From contig CM031872.1 in NCBI GenBank assembly GCA_018697195.1, positions 11,025,341 to 11,089,340 on the forward strand: a stretch of DNA of 64,000 nucleotides, written 5' to 3'. Below the pieces are notes generated by a model. The model worked only from the letters and a program-made list of their open reading frames with translations. It was not told the DNA's origin and made no database searches. The translations under genes and the position numbers were made by a program. Positions 27,131-40,000 of this stretch are shown one piece after another. Positions within the stretch are counted from its first letter, which is position 1. The number at the start of each line of letters is the position of its first letter. Source of the stretch: Certhia americana. Its lineage: Eukaryota; Chordata; Aves; Passeriformes; Certhiidae.

Positions 27131-27184
27131 GGTCTGATGGGTTTCATTGGTCCAGTAGGGGAGCCTGGAATAGCAGGAGAAAAG
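27131..27184 (+). CDS. COL27A1: COL27A1 window exon 13 (triple helix)
   Basis: The exon is 54 bp and reads GLMGFIGPVGEPGIAGEK. Acceptor CTCAG, donor GTAGGA. Human from memory is GLMGFIGLVGEPGIVGEK, with two differences. GLMGFI resembles the GVMGFO motif by which collagens II and III bind DDR receptors, SPARC and von Willebrand factor; whether it binds them here is unknown. Confidence 0.98.
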
Positions 27185-29929
27185 GTAGGAATGCTTGCGA
27201 TGAAATGGTCGTTGTAATTTTTTCAGGATGGGGAGACTGGGGCAGGACATGGGTTGTGGATATTTAAGTTGTCATGTGAGTGCAACACCCAGCTGGGAAT
27301 GAAGCATGTCCAGTGTGTCTAAGCTAGACTAGGACCAGGCCAAAATCATCCACTTCTCATTCAGGAATTAACATGCGCTGCCCTCCAGGGAGATGCTGTC
27401 AAATATTCTTTGAAAAATTAACTTTCCTCATTCATAATGTGGTTTTCCTCATTCATAAATACAAATGTGGTTTGTATTTAACAGTCAGCTCTGGTTTTTA
27501 TGGGAATGAGGGATCCATCAGCCCTGTGTTGCTGGTCATGGGATGAGTCCATGGAGTTGAGGTTGCAGATTTCTGTAGAGGTGTGCTCTGGGTTGCTGGG
27601 GGGTCACACAGGACCAGGGCTGAGCCCTGCATTGAACAGGAGGTCTCAGCAATTTCTCAGGTGTACAAGAGTGCACCCATCTGATACTTCCCTTTTTATC
27701 TGGTGAGGACCATCCCATCTGGCTGCCCCTGGTTGCTTTGGGCACACTTAGGACTGGTGCCCTCTTGTGTACACAAGCCTCTTCCAGGGGAATAAAAAGG
27801 GCTTTATTTCACATAAAAATGGAAAAGGACGTTAATTTGTTTTCTATTAGAGTGTAAACTTTTATTCAGAGGCAGCTCCCAAAGACAAATCATCTGTGTC
27901 ATTCATTGCATCTCACTCACACGCTGCTGGTTTTTGTTGGTGGTTTAATTATTCACAGTGCAGCCGTAAAGATAGTGAAGAGCATAAAACGATGCATTCC
28001 ACACATCAGTGCTCTCTTTCTCACTTTTATTGCTTCAAGCCCTGTCCTCTGAGTAATGATGTAAAGACTCTGTGACAGTTATACTGTGTTTGCTGCAGAT
28101 CCATTTTATTGTCTGTCCACAGCCGCCTTTGGAAGGGCCTTTCCATCCTGTGGGCCCTGGTGGGGCAGTAGCAGAATCAGTCTCAGTCAAAGCTGTCAAG
28201 GCCCACAAGAACTAAAAAGAATGGCATGATGTGGGCTGTATTTTAGAGCAGGAAAACAGAGGAATAAAGAGTCTGTGATGTGTCCAGGGTGGTTACACAG
28301 AAAATTGGTGCCTGAATGAGCTGTCTCATTGGCAGCTGCAGCCCTGAATTGAATGAAGAATAAGGCATTTGCCATGCAGGAGGCATGGGAAGATCTTTTC
28401 CTCCTTTCCATTAGGTTCACATCTGTCCCTGTGCCTTCCATGCCAAAGGCTTGACCACATGAGGTATCCTCAACTTCAACATCAACTTTGTAATGTTCAC
28501 TGTTACATCAGTGTCAAGGCAAACCTGGGCTGCCCTTTGCGAGTCTGCCCTTGGAGATCCTCAGCACAGCTGGGATTTCCATTAGGCTTCTCTACCAGGA
28601 CAAACTTAGGGATGACGGAAACAGCTATCATCAAATCAAAACCTCAACCAGGCCTCCAGTTGGCATAGTATCCTTCAGCTTACTACGCTCTTGTGAGCTA
28701 AATGAAGTGGGAAATATGCTTTCATTAGACATAGCTGAGTCAGCAATCTCCATCCTGAGAGCTGCAAAATTTAAGACTGAAGCCAGTAGAATCCAAAGAT
28801 TATCAAAGAGAACAATACAGTTAATACACACTTAATAAAATCCATCCATTCAGGGAGAAAAAAATCTGTACACTGGTTTACAAGGGTCAACTGGTGACAA
28901 CACAAACTCTGGGGTTTGTTTTTAATAGGCTTTTTAGAGCCCAGAAAATATTTCCCCTTACACTTTTTGCTGTTGGAAGGTAGGTCAGATTTTGGGTGTA
29001 AACAAATCTGCAGCATTTACTGAATCCTCCTTCCTCATCCCCCTGAGCATACAAACCTAACACACCTAATTCTCAGAGCATCATTGGGGCTGGAGGGGAC
29101 TACAGACAATTGTGTGGGAACTGCCACTGTCTCCCAAAGGAGTTGTTGATGTCCCATTGATAAAGCCATACCTCCATGTCACCCTCACATCAGCAGGTTG
29201 TGGTGGTGCTCATGGAGGCTTAACCATCTCGTCTCCTACCTTTGGGTCAAGGACTCATTCACGGCAAGTGAGATTGTCTTCATGAGGCGTTAAGGAAGGT
29301 TTTTGCAATGAATAAATGATGTTTTGGTTGGTTTAGAAGGGATCCTGTCTTCAGGGTGGGCTGGGGAGTCATCCAGCTCCGAGCCCCTCAGAAATCAGAC
29401 CTCCAGGTCATTGTTGCTGGCACTATGGTATCAGTATGAGGCCCAGGACAGGGAGTTCTCCCAAAACACACGCAGTCTCTTCTGAAAGCACCAGGCAACA
29501 TCTCTGGATTTTTCCAGCATCATTCCCTGCTCTCAGCAGGGCCTTGTGACAACAGACTTCAAATCCACATCTCTGAAAATGCCAGCACATGTAGGGATTG
29601 TGATACTGTAGAACAGGCATGTGATGCTGTGGGTGGGAAGGGCTGAAGATTTCCTTGGGTTCAGTCCTAGCACTGTTTGGAATTGAAGGTGATGTGCCTG
29701 TTTCCTTCATATCTTGGTGGTTTTAATGGCAAGAGCAAAGTCTCTCCCTTGGGATGTGGAGGATTAGTTAATTTCTGCAATCTTTCCACTATGATAAGAT
29801 GGATGGAAAGAGAGAAATACTGGAGGCATTTCTGGTAGAAAGCTGATGGCATAGACATGAATTTGTGGATTTGTTTACTTGTGTCACTGTTGTAGCTCAC
29901 TCTTCCCTATGCACCTGTCTCTCTCCTAG
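27185..29929 (+). other. COL27A1: Intron 13 of window
   Basis: GT-AG intron of 2745 bp. A 15-bp direct repeat (TTTCCTCATTCATAA) occurs near 27.42-27.46 kb. A stretch near 29.07 kb is faintly like a reversed CR1 tail but too diverged to call. Confidence 0.8.
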
Positions 29930-29983
29930 GGTGACCGTGGCTCAGTGGGACCCCCAGGCCCTCCAGGAGTCAAGGGGGCGATG
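29930..29983 (+). CDS. COL27A1: COL27A1 window exon 14 (triple helix)
   Basis: The exon is 54 bp and reads GDRGSVGPPGPPGVKGAM. Acceptor CCTAG, donor GTAAGG. Human from memory is GDRGMMGPPGVPGPKGSM. It ends in Met, as in human. Confidence 0.97.
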
Positions 29984-30771
29984 GTAAGGAGTAAGTCTGC
30001 ATTCTCTCACTCTTGCTGCCATCTCTCTGTCTCTGTCCTAGCCAAGGGTGCAGCCTCTCCTGGTCTTTTATTTTCATGACAAGAGCTGCAATTTCTTCCC
30101 GTATCTGTAGGGATGGGAAAGGGCACTTGAGTGGATATTGAGGTGTAGTCTCTTCCCAGCAGTTGTGTCCAGCAGTTTCCCCTTCAGTGCAACACTGGGT
30201 TCTGAGGTGTGTTCTGTGGCTCCACCAGCTGAGGAGCTGCTGTGTTGAGTGGAGACAACCAGGAACTGAAGGACTGCCTGTTCCCAAGCATCCTGGCTCT
30301 TGGAAAGACAGTACCCACCAACAAGGGTCTGTCCAAGCTGCCTGGAGTAACTGGAAATGCAGGGTGCTTGGCCAGCACAGCCACTGTGCCTTGTTGTGCT
30401 CTGCCTTTTAGGGATCTACATTTAGGAATTTAACACTGGGGAGCTCATCTGGATCTTGTCTTGCTCTGACACTTGTTTCCTGTCTACCATAGTACAATAC
30501 CCCAAGACATATTTTCATATTAATTCAGCCCATTCTCTTCTGGGCTGTTCAGAAAATCTTGCTGCTGGTATCACTGGTGAGGTTGGAGCTGGGCTAGTGA
30601 CAGCCCGGCCATTTCCTTCTTCCCCTGAGCAATTTTACCCTGACAAATATCAGATCTGCCTGACCTTGCAAGCGGCCAACGATGCCATTTTTCCTGTCCT
30701 CCCTCCTGGAGGAAGGAGGCCTTTGCAGATTGTGGACATTCATAGCAGGCATGTTCTTCCTTCCCTTTTAG
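29984..30771 (+). other. COL27A1: Intron 14 of window
   Basis: GT-AG intron of 788 bp. Nothing recognisable. Confidence 0.85.
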
Positions 30772-30825
30772 GGGCACCCTGGGATGCCAGGAGGAGTAGG
30801 TTTTCCTGGGATCCCTGGACCAACA
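30772..30825 (+). CDS. COL27A1: COL27A1 window exon 15 (triple helix)
   Basis: The exon is 54 bp and reads GHPGMPGGVGFPGIPGPT. Acceptor TTTAG, donor GTAAGT. Human from memory is GHPGMPGGMGTPGEPGPQ. The uncommon GHPGMPGG start, including a Gly in an X position, is shared and diagnostic. Confidence 0.98.
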
Positions 30826-32547
30826 GTAAGTAAAGACTATCATCACCTTGTAATATCACATCCTGGCATTCATGGGCTAAGTCAAGCTGCTGTATTCCAG
30901 TTTATTTGAGTTCGATATGAACAAGACTTGTGAGGAAAGGGATGGGACATGGGTGGGAGCAACATGGAAGGAGACAATAAAAAAGCACAGTGCTTAATTC
31001 AAAATTTTGTAGCCCATTTCCCTAAGAAGGGATGCAAAAGTCACAATCCAGCCTCAATCTTTTAGCAGGACACAATCTCTCTAGTTCAAGGTGTTCTGGG
31101 CTGGGAATGGTTGGCAGTGTGGTGATCACACCATGTGACATATGATGTATCATGGTGAATTATCACAGTCATTTATCACAGTGACCACATCATGCAGCAT
31201 GACCATCCTGAGTGGATAAAGCTCGTGCTGGCATGAGAGGAGCAGCAGAGCAGCTCCCCCAGACAGACCCTCCATCTGGACAGACTCATCTGGCACACTG
31301 CAGCTGTGGCTGGAGCATGCAATCGCCATGGAGGCAGATTTCAGCCTGGCTCTAGTTTCCCACAGATGTTCTTTAGATGTAGTTCGGGCTCTCCCAGCAG
31401 CACAAGTGCCGCTGGAGCCAAAAAAAGGCAGACCTGGGTGGGTGCAGGGAATGGATTTTGATCAGTGTGTGAATTCCCACAGTGCTGGTAACTGGGAGGA
31501 AGATCACAGCATTGAAATGCTTGGGATGTGCCAAAGGTGTGGCCTCCAAATCAGGGTCAACTCTGCCACTGCCAGGAGCCTGAGGATGCTCTGGGTGCAC
31601 TGGCTGTAGGCAGCTGCTGCCTGGGCACAAATTGTGCAGTAGCAAGGGAGTGGAGGTGAGGAAAAGAGAAAATCTGAGGTCAAGCAGCACCTCAGAGTGA
31701 CCCATCTCTGCCTGGAGAGCAGCAAATGGCACCAGCCAGGTCCTTACAATATAAGCAGCACAATGCCACCCGCAGCCCCCAGCACTGAGCTGCTCTATGG
31801 CCCCTCGTGGCAGCACTTGCTGATGACAGAAGCCTAGGAGGCAGATGGATATCTGTGGATGTCCCATTTTTAGCAGCTTCTCATCGTGTTAGCTGCTACC
31901 TGACTTTGGGATGGCTGGAGCATTGGGCTCCCTCTTGCTCCGGGCCTGTGAGCACCCGTGGCCGAGGCAGTTTCTGCTGTGTGGCAGAGAGCTCCAGTCC
32001 TGAGCACCAGCCCATGCACCACCAAATGTACCTTCAAGTGAAGCCAAATTTTGTCTGTCTTCACTGGGGAATAACAATAGTATGAGCTGCGACATCAGAT
32101 CCAGGGGGAGATCCAAAACCTCTCAGCAAAGTTCTGGGAGCTGAGACCCTGGGTCCTTCTGCTTCCTTCAGTTCCCTCATCTCCTGCAGGAAAATAACAT
32201 GTTCGTCCAAGCAAAATCTTTGCTCCACAATTGCATTTTAAAAAGTCATAATTCAATAAGCCAAACTTCCCCACAGAGCCAGTAAATCAAATAATCTCCT
32301 AATATCAAATCCCCATTCATTAACTCCAGCTGTTTTTCCACCAAACATTCCTTATTTTCCTTTCAAGCCAGACCTGAGGCATGCAGTTGTTGTTTGTTCT
32401 AAACTGTTAAATTCTTTGAATGAGCCTTAGCAGTGATGGCTGATTGATTCAACAAAGGATGACTGGAAATAGGAAGCAAAGTCAATGGTACCAAACTTTG
32501 CCCTTGGTCTCAGATTCCTGAGTCTTGTGAATTCCTTTCTCCTCTTC

Positions 32548-33053
32548 TTACTCATCATTATGGTACATCTTTTCTGTTAGTATACAGTTTTGAAAATAAT
32601 ATGTATACATAGGAATATTAAAGGTTACTTCTCCTAAACAGTTCATTGAAATTCCAATGGGGTGTCTAGCTGTTCTGTCAACTTTTGCTGTTACAATGAA
32701 TGTTTTTGTCCCTGTATTTTCATAAACTGTTTGGGATGGGCTGAGACTTCCAGAGGAGATTCCAGATACCAACTAAGGATTTCATTTCGGTGATGGTTAT
32801 CATAAAAATCTCTATAAAACAGGCATCTGACACATCCACTGCCTATGCCAGTCACCACTGTCCTCACTACCAAAAATTGAGATGTACTGTGATCACAAAT
32901 ACAGTTACAGTCAACTGACTTTTCCATACTGAGTAAGAACAGCTCAGCATTTGTATCCTGAACTAACATGCCATGCACAAAAGCACAGTCTTCATAAATT
33001 GCAGTTATAGGAGCAGTAGGAAGATCACAATCCAATTCTGTTCTGATCCATGG
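32548..33053 (-). pseudogene. Broken coding-like segment, unrecognised
   Basis: Two overlapping minus-strand open frames appear to continue each other. The upstream frame is open from about 33053 to 32691 and includes TAIYEDCAFVHGML and CVRCLFYRDFYDNHH. The second is open to a TAA at 32548-32550 and includes SQTVYENTGTKTFIVTAKVD. A single frameshift somewhere in 32691-32772 would join them into about 165 codons ending in MYHNDE. The composition looks like an ordinary protein: varied, Cys-containing and not low complexity. I cannot name a parent gene. No minus-strand A-tail or target-site duplication is visible, so a processed retrocopy is not proven. It may be chance, a decayed gene fragment or part of an unrecognised repeat. 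Confidence 0.25.
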
Positions 33054-33763
33054 TAGAGTTTGCAGGGTTTACAGTTGATAAAAGCTATTAATATGTAAAC
33101 AGCCAAATTTCATGTGGAATGTTTGAGAGAGCAAGGAGTGGATGTGTCATTTTGAGGTTTTCTTTTCTGACAGTGAAAAGGCACTAACTTTAAATACCAG
33201 TTTTAAAAGCTGTGATACAAAACTAAGTCCTGTTAAATAAATATATACTTTATGTTTTTTAATTCTGATAAATATTCTAGCAGGGAAAAAAACCCCTGGC
33301 TTTCTGCATTCTCTATGCACATTTAATGACTCGTGTATACAAATCCAGATTAAAAGAAAACCTGAAATCTTTCAGTAATGTTAAGAATAACAGGATCATC
33401 CACAACACCAACAGTCCACATTAAATTAGTATCTACTTGCCAGTATCAATATTTATGCAGTATTAACAGGGTAACAGTTACTGAAAGATAAAGTGAGTAT
33501 TTGGCTGAAAAGATCAAACTTGGATACCCAAGATGAGGATTCTGATTTTGTATTTGGACACCTAAAAACCAGATCCTGGTTATTATTATTTTTGAACAGA
33601 TGCTGAGCAACAGCTGCTTTTAATAGATTCAGAGAGGATTCTGGATGTTCAACTTCTCTTCACATCACACCACTGATACAGAGGACAGGCTGCAGGTCAT
33701 TAAACATACAAACCCCAGCCAGGATCTTTGGCCTAAATGTTAACAATCTAAAGAAAATCCAGG

Positions 33764-33768
<5 letters not shown>

Positions 33769-33794
<26 letters not shown>
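33769..33794. repeat. Poly(A) run, 26 bp
   Basis: Pure A homopolymer followed by GAAGAAG, 173 bp upstream of exon 16. It could be the tail of a + strand retroposed sequence; the preceding kilobase is AT-rich but unrecognised. Confidence 0.95.
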
Positions 33795-33796
<2 letters not shown>

Positions 33797-33967
33797 AGAA
33801 GATGGCCATTTATAGACAAGTAAAAATGGCAATGTTTTTAGCAAGTGTTTAACAAACCAATCTGCTAGTGAAGGGTCTGCATCTGAGGCCCCTGCAGGTC
33901 ACATAGGAATATAGGGTCTTACCAAAGCTGCTGCGTTCTTCATTTTGTTTCCTTTTTCCCCTTCCAG

Positions 33968-34021
33968 GGTCCAGCAGGAGCCCGTGGTGCACCAGGGATC
34001 CGAGGGATAAAAGGCCGCAGG
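33968..34021 (+). CDS. COL27A1: COL27A1 window exon 16 (triple helix, basic)
   Basis: The exon is 54 bp and reads GPAGARGAPGIRGIKGRR. Acceptor TCCAG, donor GTAAGC. Human from memory is GPPGSRGPPGMRGAKGRR. The end is strongly basic and continues into Arg of exon 17, giving a conserved basic cluster that could bind heparan sulfate. Confidence 0.97.
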
Positions 34022-37000
34022 GTAAGCACTCTCCATGGGCTTTCATCCCTCGCCTCTTCCAGACATTGGAAAAATAATCTGGTGATTTAGTATGTGGGAG
34101 TGAAGATGAGCAAAAGTTAGGCAGCACCTCCACAGACACTTTTCTGCTGCACATAAAGGCTGTGTGGTCCTTGAAACAAATCTTACCAGGGAAGTGAATG
34201 CAAAGGATGTGTAAAGGCAAAGGGGTGTCCAGAGTAGAGGTTATCATGGAAGTGGTCCAGCCTGTCTTTTCCAAGTACCTGCCATGTCAAAATATGGTTT
34301 ATGGATACTTCTGGTTAGGGTGATGAAGATTTAGTTGTCTGAAGGTATAGATGTGCTGCTGGAAAGGGTGCAGGTAGAAAACCAGAAAAGGTGCTATGGG
34401 AGCTTCGGTGCTATGGGAGAAAAAGTAGCTGAGATATGAAGTGTTGTAAAATAACCAGAGGCAGATGAAGGAGGAAATGTTATGTCATGACATAGAATTA
34501 AGAGACAAGGCTGATGGAAACAGAGCTGGGCTCTTCTACCCATGTGTTCCCCTCCAGTCTTACAGGACCGATGCCTCCCAGCAGGGCTCCATAGGGATGT
34601 GAGGAAGGTCTGCTTTGCATCGTCAGTACATCAAATTATAAACATGTCCTGTGCCTTCCCAAGGGTTTTCCCAGCCCTTATTTCATGTCTACATACCTCA
34701 GCAGTACCACCCTGTAAGCACAGGTGACTCCTCACCCTTCCTGGCAAGAGCAGCCCCCAGCCTAATGTTGGGTTAGGCACTGCCTGGCACCACAGGCAGT
34801 GCTATGAGTCCATGTTTCCCTCAATAAAGAGCTCACAGACACTCAGAGTCAATCCTTGTGTGGCTCTCCCCACTCTGTTTGGGTGACAGCGGACAGGACA
34901 GTGACCTCTAGACCTGCCAGAGCAGCTTGTTTTCCTGCCTGTGACATCCAGTCCCCGTCCCAATGACTTCTTCAATCTTTCTTCTCCAATGGGATATTTA
35001 CTGCAGGAGCATTCCTGCTTTGGATTGTTTTTCCTCATCCAGCTGCTTTACAAAGTATTAATAGTGAGCATACATGAGTTCCGCTGCAGGCCCCAACAAC
35101 AACATATTTTGCATTTCTCCCTCCAAGGATCTGTTTCCATGTTTCATTTTCAAAGACATACACTGGAGTAAACTATACGTTTTACCTACTCCCACTTTCT
35201 GCTTCTCCTGCAACTTCTGCTTGGGGGATTCAGGACAGACAAGGACTGTGTGTTTCCTTGTGCCAGTGTGAATTCTCTCTTCAAATAGCTGGGACGAGCA
35301 AAAGAAAATGGAATAACCAACTAGGAAGCTTGGTAACCACGGAGTTATGTACCCTGGAACTGCTCTAAACTTTAAAATCACGTCTAGAAGGATGACAGTA
35401 ACATCCAAGCTTGGCAGCGTTCATCTTTTGACTTGTGACTGGGAAAAAGCTCCCATTCCTCTGTGCACCTTAGTGGAAAGGCCTGCGGAGCTCACTCCCC
35501 AGGTGCACTTGCAAAGGGGCCCTGGGGAGTGAGGTTCCTCTGTGCTGCACAGCAGGGATTAACTGGGCTGTCTGGGACATCCATGATCATGTTGGATGAG
35601 AAACTGGAGGGGTTCCTTCATGGCAAGCTCTGAATGGATAGTGGAAAATATGTCAAAGTAAAACTGCAGCACAGGATTGAACAGGAAACACCTTCTGGAT
35701 GGATCCAGGCTTCAAATGTGTGGGCTGTTGGACAGGTGGGTCCTCTGAGGGGATCAGGTGCTTTTGCCAGTACCTTTAATGTTTGCAGTGATAGAGAAGG
35801 AGTCCTGGAACTGCCTTCTCCCAGCTGCCAGACAGGGATCCATCCCATCCCTGCCACTGAGCTTCTCCTCTCAGTAGGCATGCACAGGCAACTGCAGTGT
35901 CTGGCTCTTGGGTTGTCTAAGATTCCTTCACATAAAAACCTTCTTCAGCTTCTTACATCCATACTGGCCATTCAAGTCCTCAGCCCACAAGGAAAGCTGG
36001 ATTCGGCTCCCAAGAAAGGAGGTTGTCTGGGACATCAGGGACCTGCCTTTGGCTGTAGCTCCAGAGAAAGGGTGTCAGACCTTCCAGAGAAATCCTGTAA
36101 AACATCAGCTACCATCAGCACTGTCCACCCTCAGAATGACATATTGTATAGTTGAGACCTTCAACTCCATGGCCTGAGTTTACATTTTCTCTCCAGATAT
36201 TCAGTCCAGCAGATCCTGTGCCAGTCACTCCCTCTGGATATGCCTCCACAGAGGAAGCTAGACTTCAAAGTGCATCCCAGCCCTGAAAACCAGGAATGAA
36301 GCCGTGGCTGAATCCTGACAGGGTGCAGTGCCTGCTAAAAGTCACCTCAGGTTGTGCAGGGCATTGAGGTAGAAAGGAGGCAGTGCCTGGGGAAAAGGGA
36401 GCATTAAGGAATTGGTCTTGCCCTAAGGACACCAGTATTGGAGAGGGGTAAAGCTCTGCCTAAAGCTCTACCAGCAAGGACTGAGCCTCTGGATCTGCTG
36501 TTGGTGCTCCTGCTCTGAGCTTCCATTGCTGGGCTGTGCTGTGGTGAAGAGATGGTGTTGTTTGAGCACTGCAGCAATACAATCCATACAGAATTTGTAA
36601 GTCAGAGAGATGTGCTTGCTGAGATCCCCAGCAGAAGGGATGAACCCGGGCTTTCCTGTGAAATTCTACAGATTTCAGTGGATATGATGTAGGGAAATCA
36701 GTATTGTAAGACCCAGCAGATCTCCTGCCTGGAGGATTTCTGGTTTGAATCTCTCTCATTCCCATTTTCCTTCTCTTCATACTCTCAGAAGATATTCCAG
36801 GCACATAGTATCCTATGTTTGCTTACTTGCTCCTGTAATTCCAGCTCTTGCTTTACTCAGGATGGGGAAATGATCCCCCAGTTGTAATTTAGGATATTAC
36901 CTGCTGTCTATCCTAACTTACAGAAGGGATGTAATTCAGTTCTGAGTGGAAACATGAATGCAGCCCCTGCCAGATGTTTGTGGATTCCATGAACTCTGTT

Positions 37001-40000
37001 TGTGGATGCTTCATTAAAGTTATTCTGCTTTTGAAGGAAACATAAATAGCAAATATGGTTTTGATTTTAAAGAGCAATGGAGACTTTTTGGGGTCTGCAT
37101 TTGTGTTGTGATAGCTTTTATATTGTCAAGGTACTTATATTTTAAAAAGAAAAGCTTTTTAAAAATTCTAACCTTTTTAGTCCTGACAGAGCTATTGTTC
37201 CTTCACATGTCTTTATTCCACCAAACTGATACTGAACAATCTTCCTCAAATATTATTTCCTTTCTCCTCTTCCCTAAGGAGAAAAAACTTGGGCACATGA
37301 GCCCAGGCTCATTTCCCTTCATCTGCACTCAGTGTAGCTCTTGGATATGTGCTTAACATCCAGTTAGTGACAACTATGTACATGCTTAAGTTTAATTATT
37401 TAACCAAATCAAGGTTTGAATTTGGAGGCAGCTGGTCCAGTAAGCCCCTTACCCTATGTCACTTAAATCCTAAAGCACATTTCTGCTAATTAGCTCCTCA
37501 CAGCAGGAAAATGTGTGGTCTCCCAAGGATAATGTCATCAAAAACGCTGGGAATCTCTATGAAAGTCTGACTATCAACCAGAGCCATGATTTCCTAACTC
37601 ACATTATAAAGCTGCACCTGAAATCCTGCTGTAAAGTGCCTTACCTTGCCCCATTCTCCTGGCCAAGGTGCCTAACAATATTTCTAGAATTTTCTTCTCT
37701 CTCTGCTGTGTTCTGGCTCAGGTGATACAGAGGAGCTTTTCAAATTCCAAAGCACATTTCTCTTTTCCACTGTGCCATTCATTCATCGAGATCCTGCATC
37801 AGCTTCTGCTCAGGTGAAGCCTGCAAATCCATGATAAGGGGAGCACACTTGCACTCCAGGCCCTTTGCTGCTCCATGCCAGAGGAAAGGAATTACTGCTT
37901 CTGCCACATGGACCCAATGATTTCCAGCATCACCAGCTGCAGGAATTTGTAAATGCCAGGGATTTGTAAAGTGCTGTTATCTAAGCAAACCTGAAAATAT
38001 TTGCCTTTCCAAGCCCAGCTGAGTTGTTGTTCATGGAGAAGTGGAGGGTATTTTTTTGCTTCCAGGGATCTTTCTAGTTGACTGAGAAAGCCTTAGAAGT
38101 GTTTGAGGAAAAGCTCATTCCAGATCCATGGCCAGAGATGTCTCCCTTTGGTTTCAATCAAGGCATCTGCTTGCTTTTTTGTTTGACCAGACTGTGATAG
38201 TGAAATAGCAATATTTGGATAACTGGGTAAGGAAGGAGCTTTGGGTTTCTGGAATGGAGGTACTGACAGTTCCTTCATGCTGCTGTTCAGAGGCTGCTTG
38301 CTGTCTCTGTCTGAGCTCTGAGCAGGTGTTTAACAGGAGGAAATGTAGCACTTTGCAGAAACACCTTGTTGAGTACATAGTCCTGCAGGAACGTTGTCTA
38401 CTTTAGCAGCAGGATATACCCCTATTGCCTCATGTGGACTGGAGCTGAGTTCCCCTGCCTTTGTGAGCTGTTCCCATCCAGCCACTGTTTAACCCCTTGT
38501 TTAGTCTGGGTTTCTGACAGCGCTGCTTGGTGTTGTTGCTTAGCACAGAGAAATGCTGTCCTGGCCTCCACTGACTAAGGGGCACTTGGAATCCAAGGAG
38601 AGTCCAGGGGCTGTGCTCAGCCCTGCTTGCAAGGCCAGGCTGCCAGGTCTGCAGGGGGAAGGCACCTTGAGGCTCTTGGCTTTGGGCTGCTTCCTGGAGA
38701 GCTGCTCCTCACTCACTCATCTCTAACCAGCATTGTCAGTAAAAGCGTTTTTAAAATTTAACTAATTGACTAAATGTAGCAGGGTGGATTAAGGGAAGCC
38801 TTTATCCTAGGTTTCAGCCCAGGAGGCTGGAGAAGATGAAGCTTGCCACATGCATTTGAGAATAGAGGGTCACTTTCTCTTTCTTTAGGTCAGATGCTGA
38901 TGAGATGTGTTGTGATGCGATCAGACAGGTGACTGTTGTGAAGTGAGATTGCCTTGGCAGATCCTGCCATGCTGGTGACAGAGGTCTGCTGGAAGAGATG
39001 AGGATACTGTAAACACTTCCCCAGCCAGCCAGCCCTGATGTGAGCCACAGTCATCACTGAGGGCACCTGACAGCCTCCACCTGGCTCAGAGCAGCCCCTG
39101 CACTGGCAAAGGAGCTGGACAGGGCAGGACAGGCAACAGAAGATGGGTCTGGAGGGGCCAGACTCATTTCAGTTTCCTTCCCTACTCTAACCTGGATCAT
39201 TACTGTAATTTCCATGTCCCATTTGCTTCTGATCACTCTTCCAGGCCTAAGGAATACTTGCCCTCTGCACATCCTTCCCCTGCTTCACTAGCAGGTCACC
39301 ACATCATCTCAGAGAGTAAAGATGTAATTGCACAAAATATCCAAGTGGCTGCTCAAAGAAAAGGAGAACAGTTTGCTTTCCAGGGAGGATGAGCATTTGG
39401 TTGTTGAGGATGCATTCCCTGAGTGCCAACATCATACCCATGCTGACAGCTCTCTTCCCAGTGCAGGTCTGGGTATTTGCTGGGTTTCCCAGTCACTCCG
39501 GGCAGCCTCCAAGATGCCTCCAGGCCCTGTTCTTCTACCACCCCAAGTACCAGGGCTGTCTGACTTGAGCTGTCCTGACTCTAGACTTTCTGGTCTTTGT
39601 CATTGTGCTTTGAGGTTTTTAAGGACATGAATTAATAAAACTCTTGGTCTTTGCTGCTCTCTGATCTAGGGGCCAGCATGAGCCACAGCACTTGGGGTGT
39701 TGGGCTGGTGAGAGGTGCTGTGACATTTGTGCAGCGCAGCCCCAGTTGTGAAACACCCCTTTGGTTGTGGGGATCCCATCTGGGGCACAGCCTTCTGTCT
39801 GTCTGTCCTGGAGGCCAGGCTGAGCATTCTTCAGAGAGCTGCCATACTGGCAGTCCAATACAGACTCTTGGTTATTCAGTCTCTGCTCCTCTGAGAAGCA
39901 CAGGGCTTTGCCAAGCTCAGTTGGAGTTTTTTGCATTATTTTATATTGACAATGTTTGTCTGCTGTAATAATTTGGCTGGGGTTCCTATACATTTCTGCT

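Larger units (their letters stand above)
30826..33967 (+). other. COL27A1: Intron 15 of window
   Basis: GT-AG intron of 3142 bp. It holds a coding-like minus-strand segment at 32548-33053 and an A26 homopolymer at 33769-33794. The part from about 32.5 to 33.8 kb is more AT-rich than the rest. A 13-bp unit (TTATCACAGT with flanks) is repeated near 31.16 kb. Confidence 0.8.

Noticed and set aside
29071..29115. Possible reversed CR1 tail
   Set aside because: Only a loose resemblance to the usual reversed CR1 end; too diverged to support.
31120..31200. Small palindrome GTGATCAC and repeated TTATCACAGT units
   Set aside because: Short and imperfect; expected by chance in 64 kb and no link to a known element.
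33968..34021. KGRR as a furin-type processing site
   Set aside because: It lies inside an uninterrupted triple helix and lacks the preferred Arg at P4; cleavage there is unlikely.
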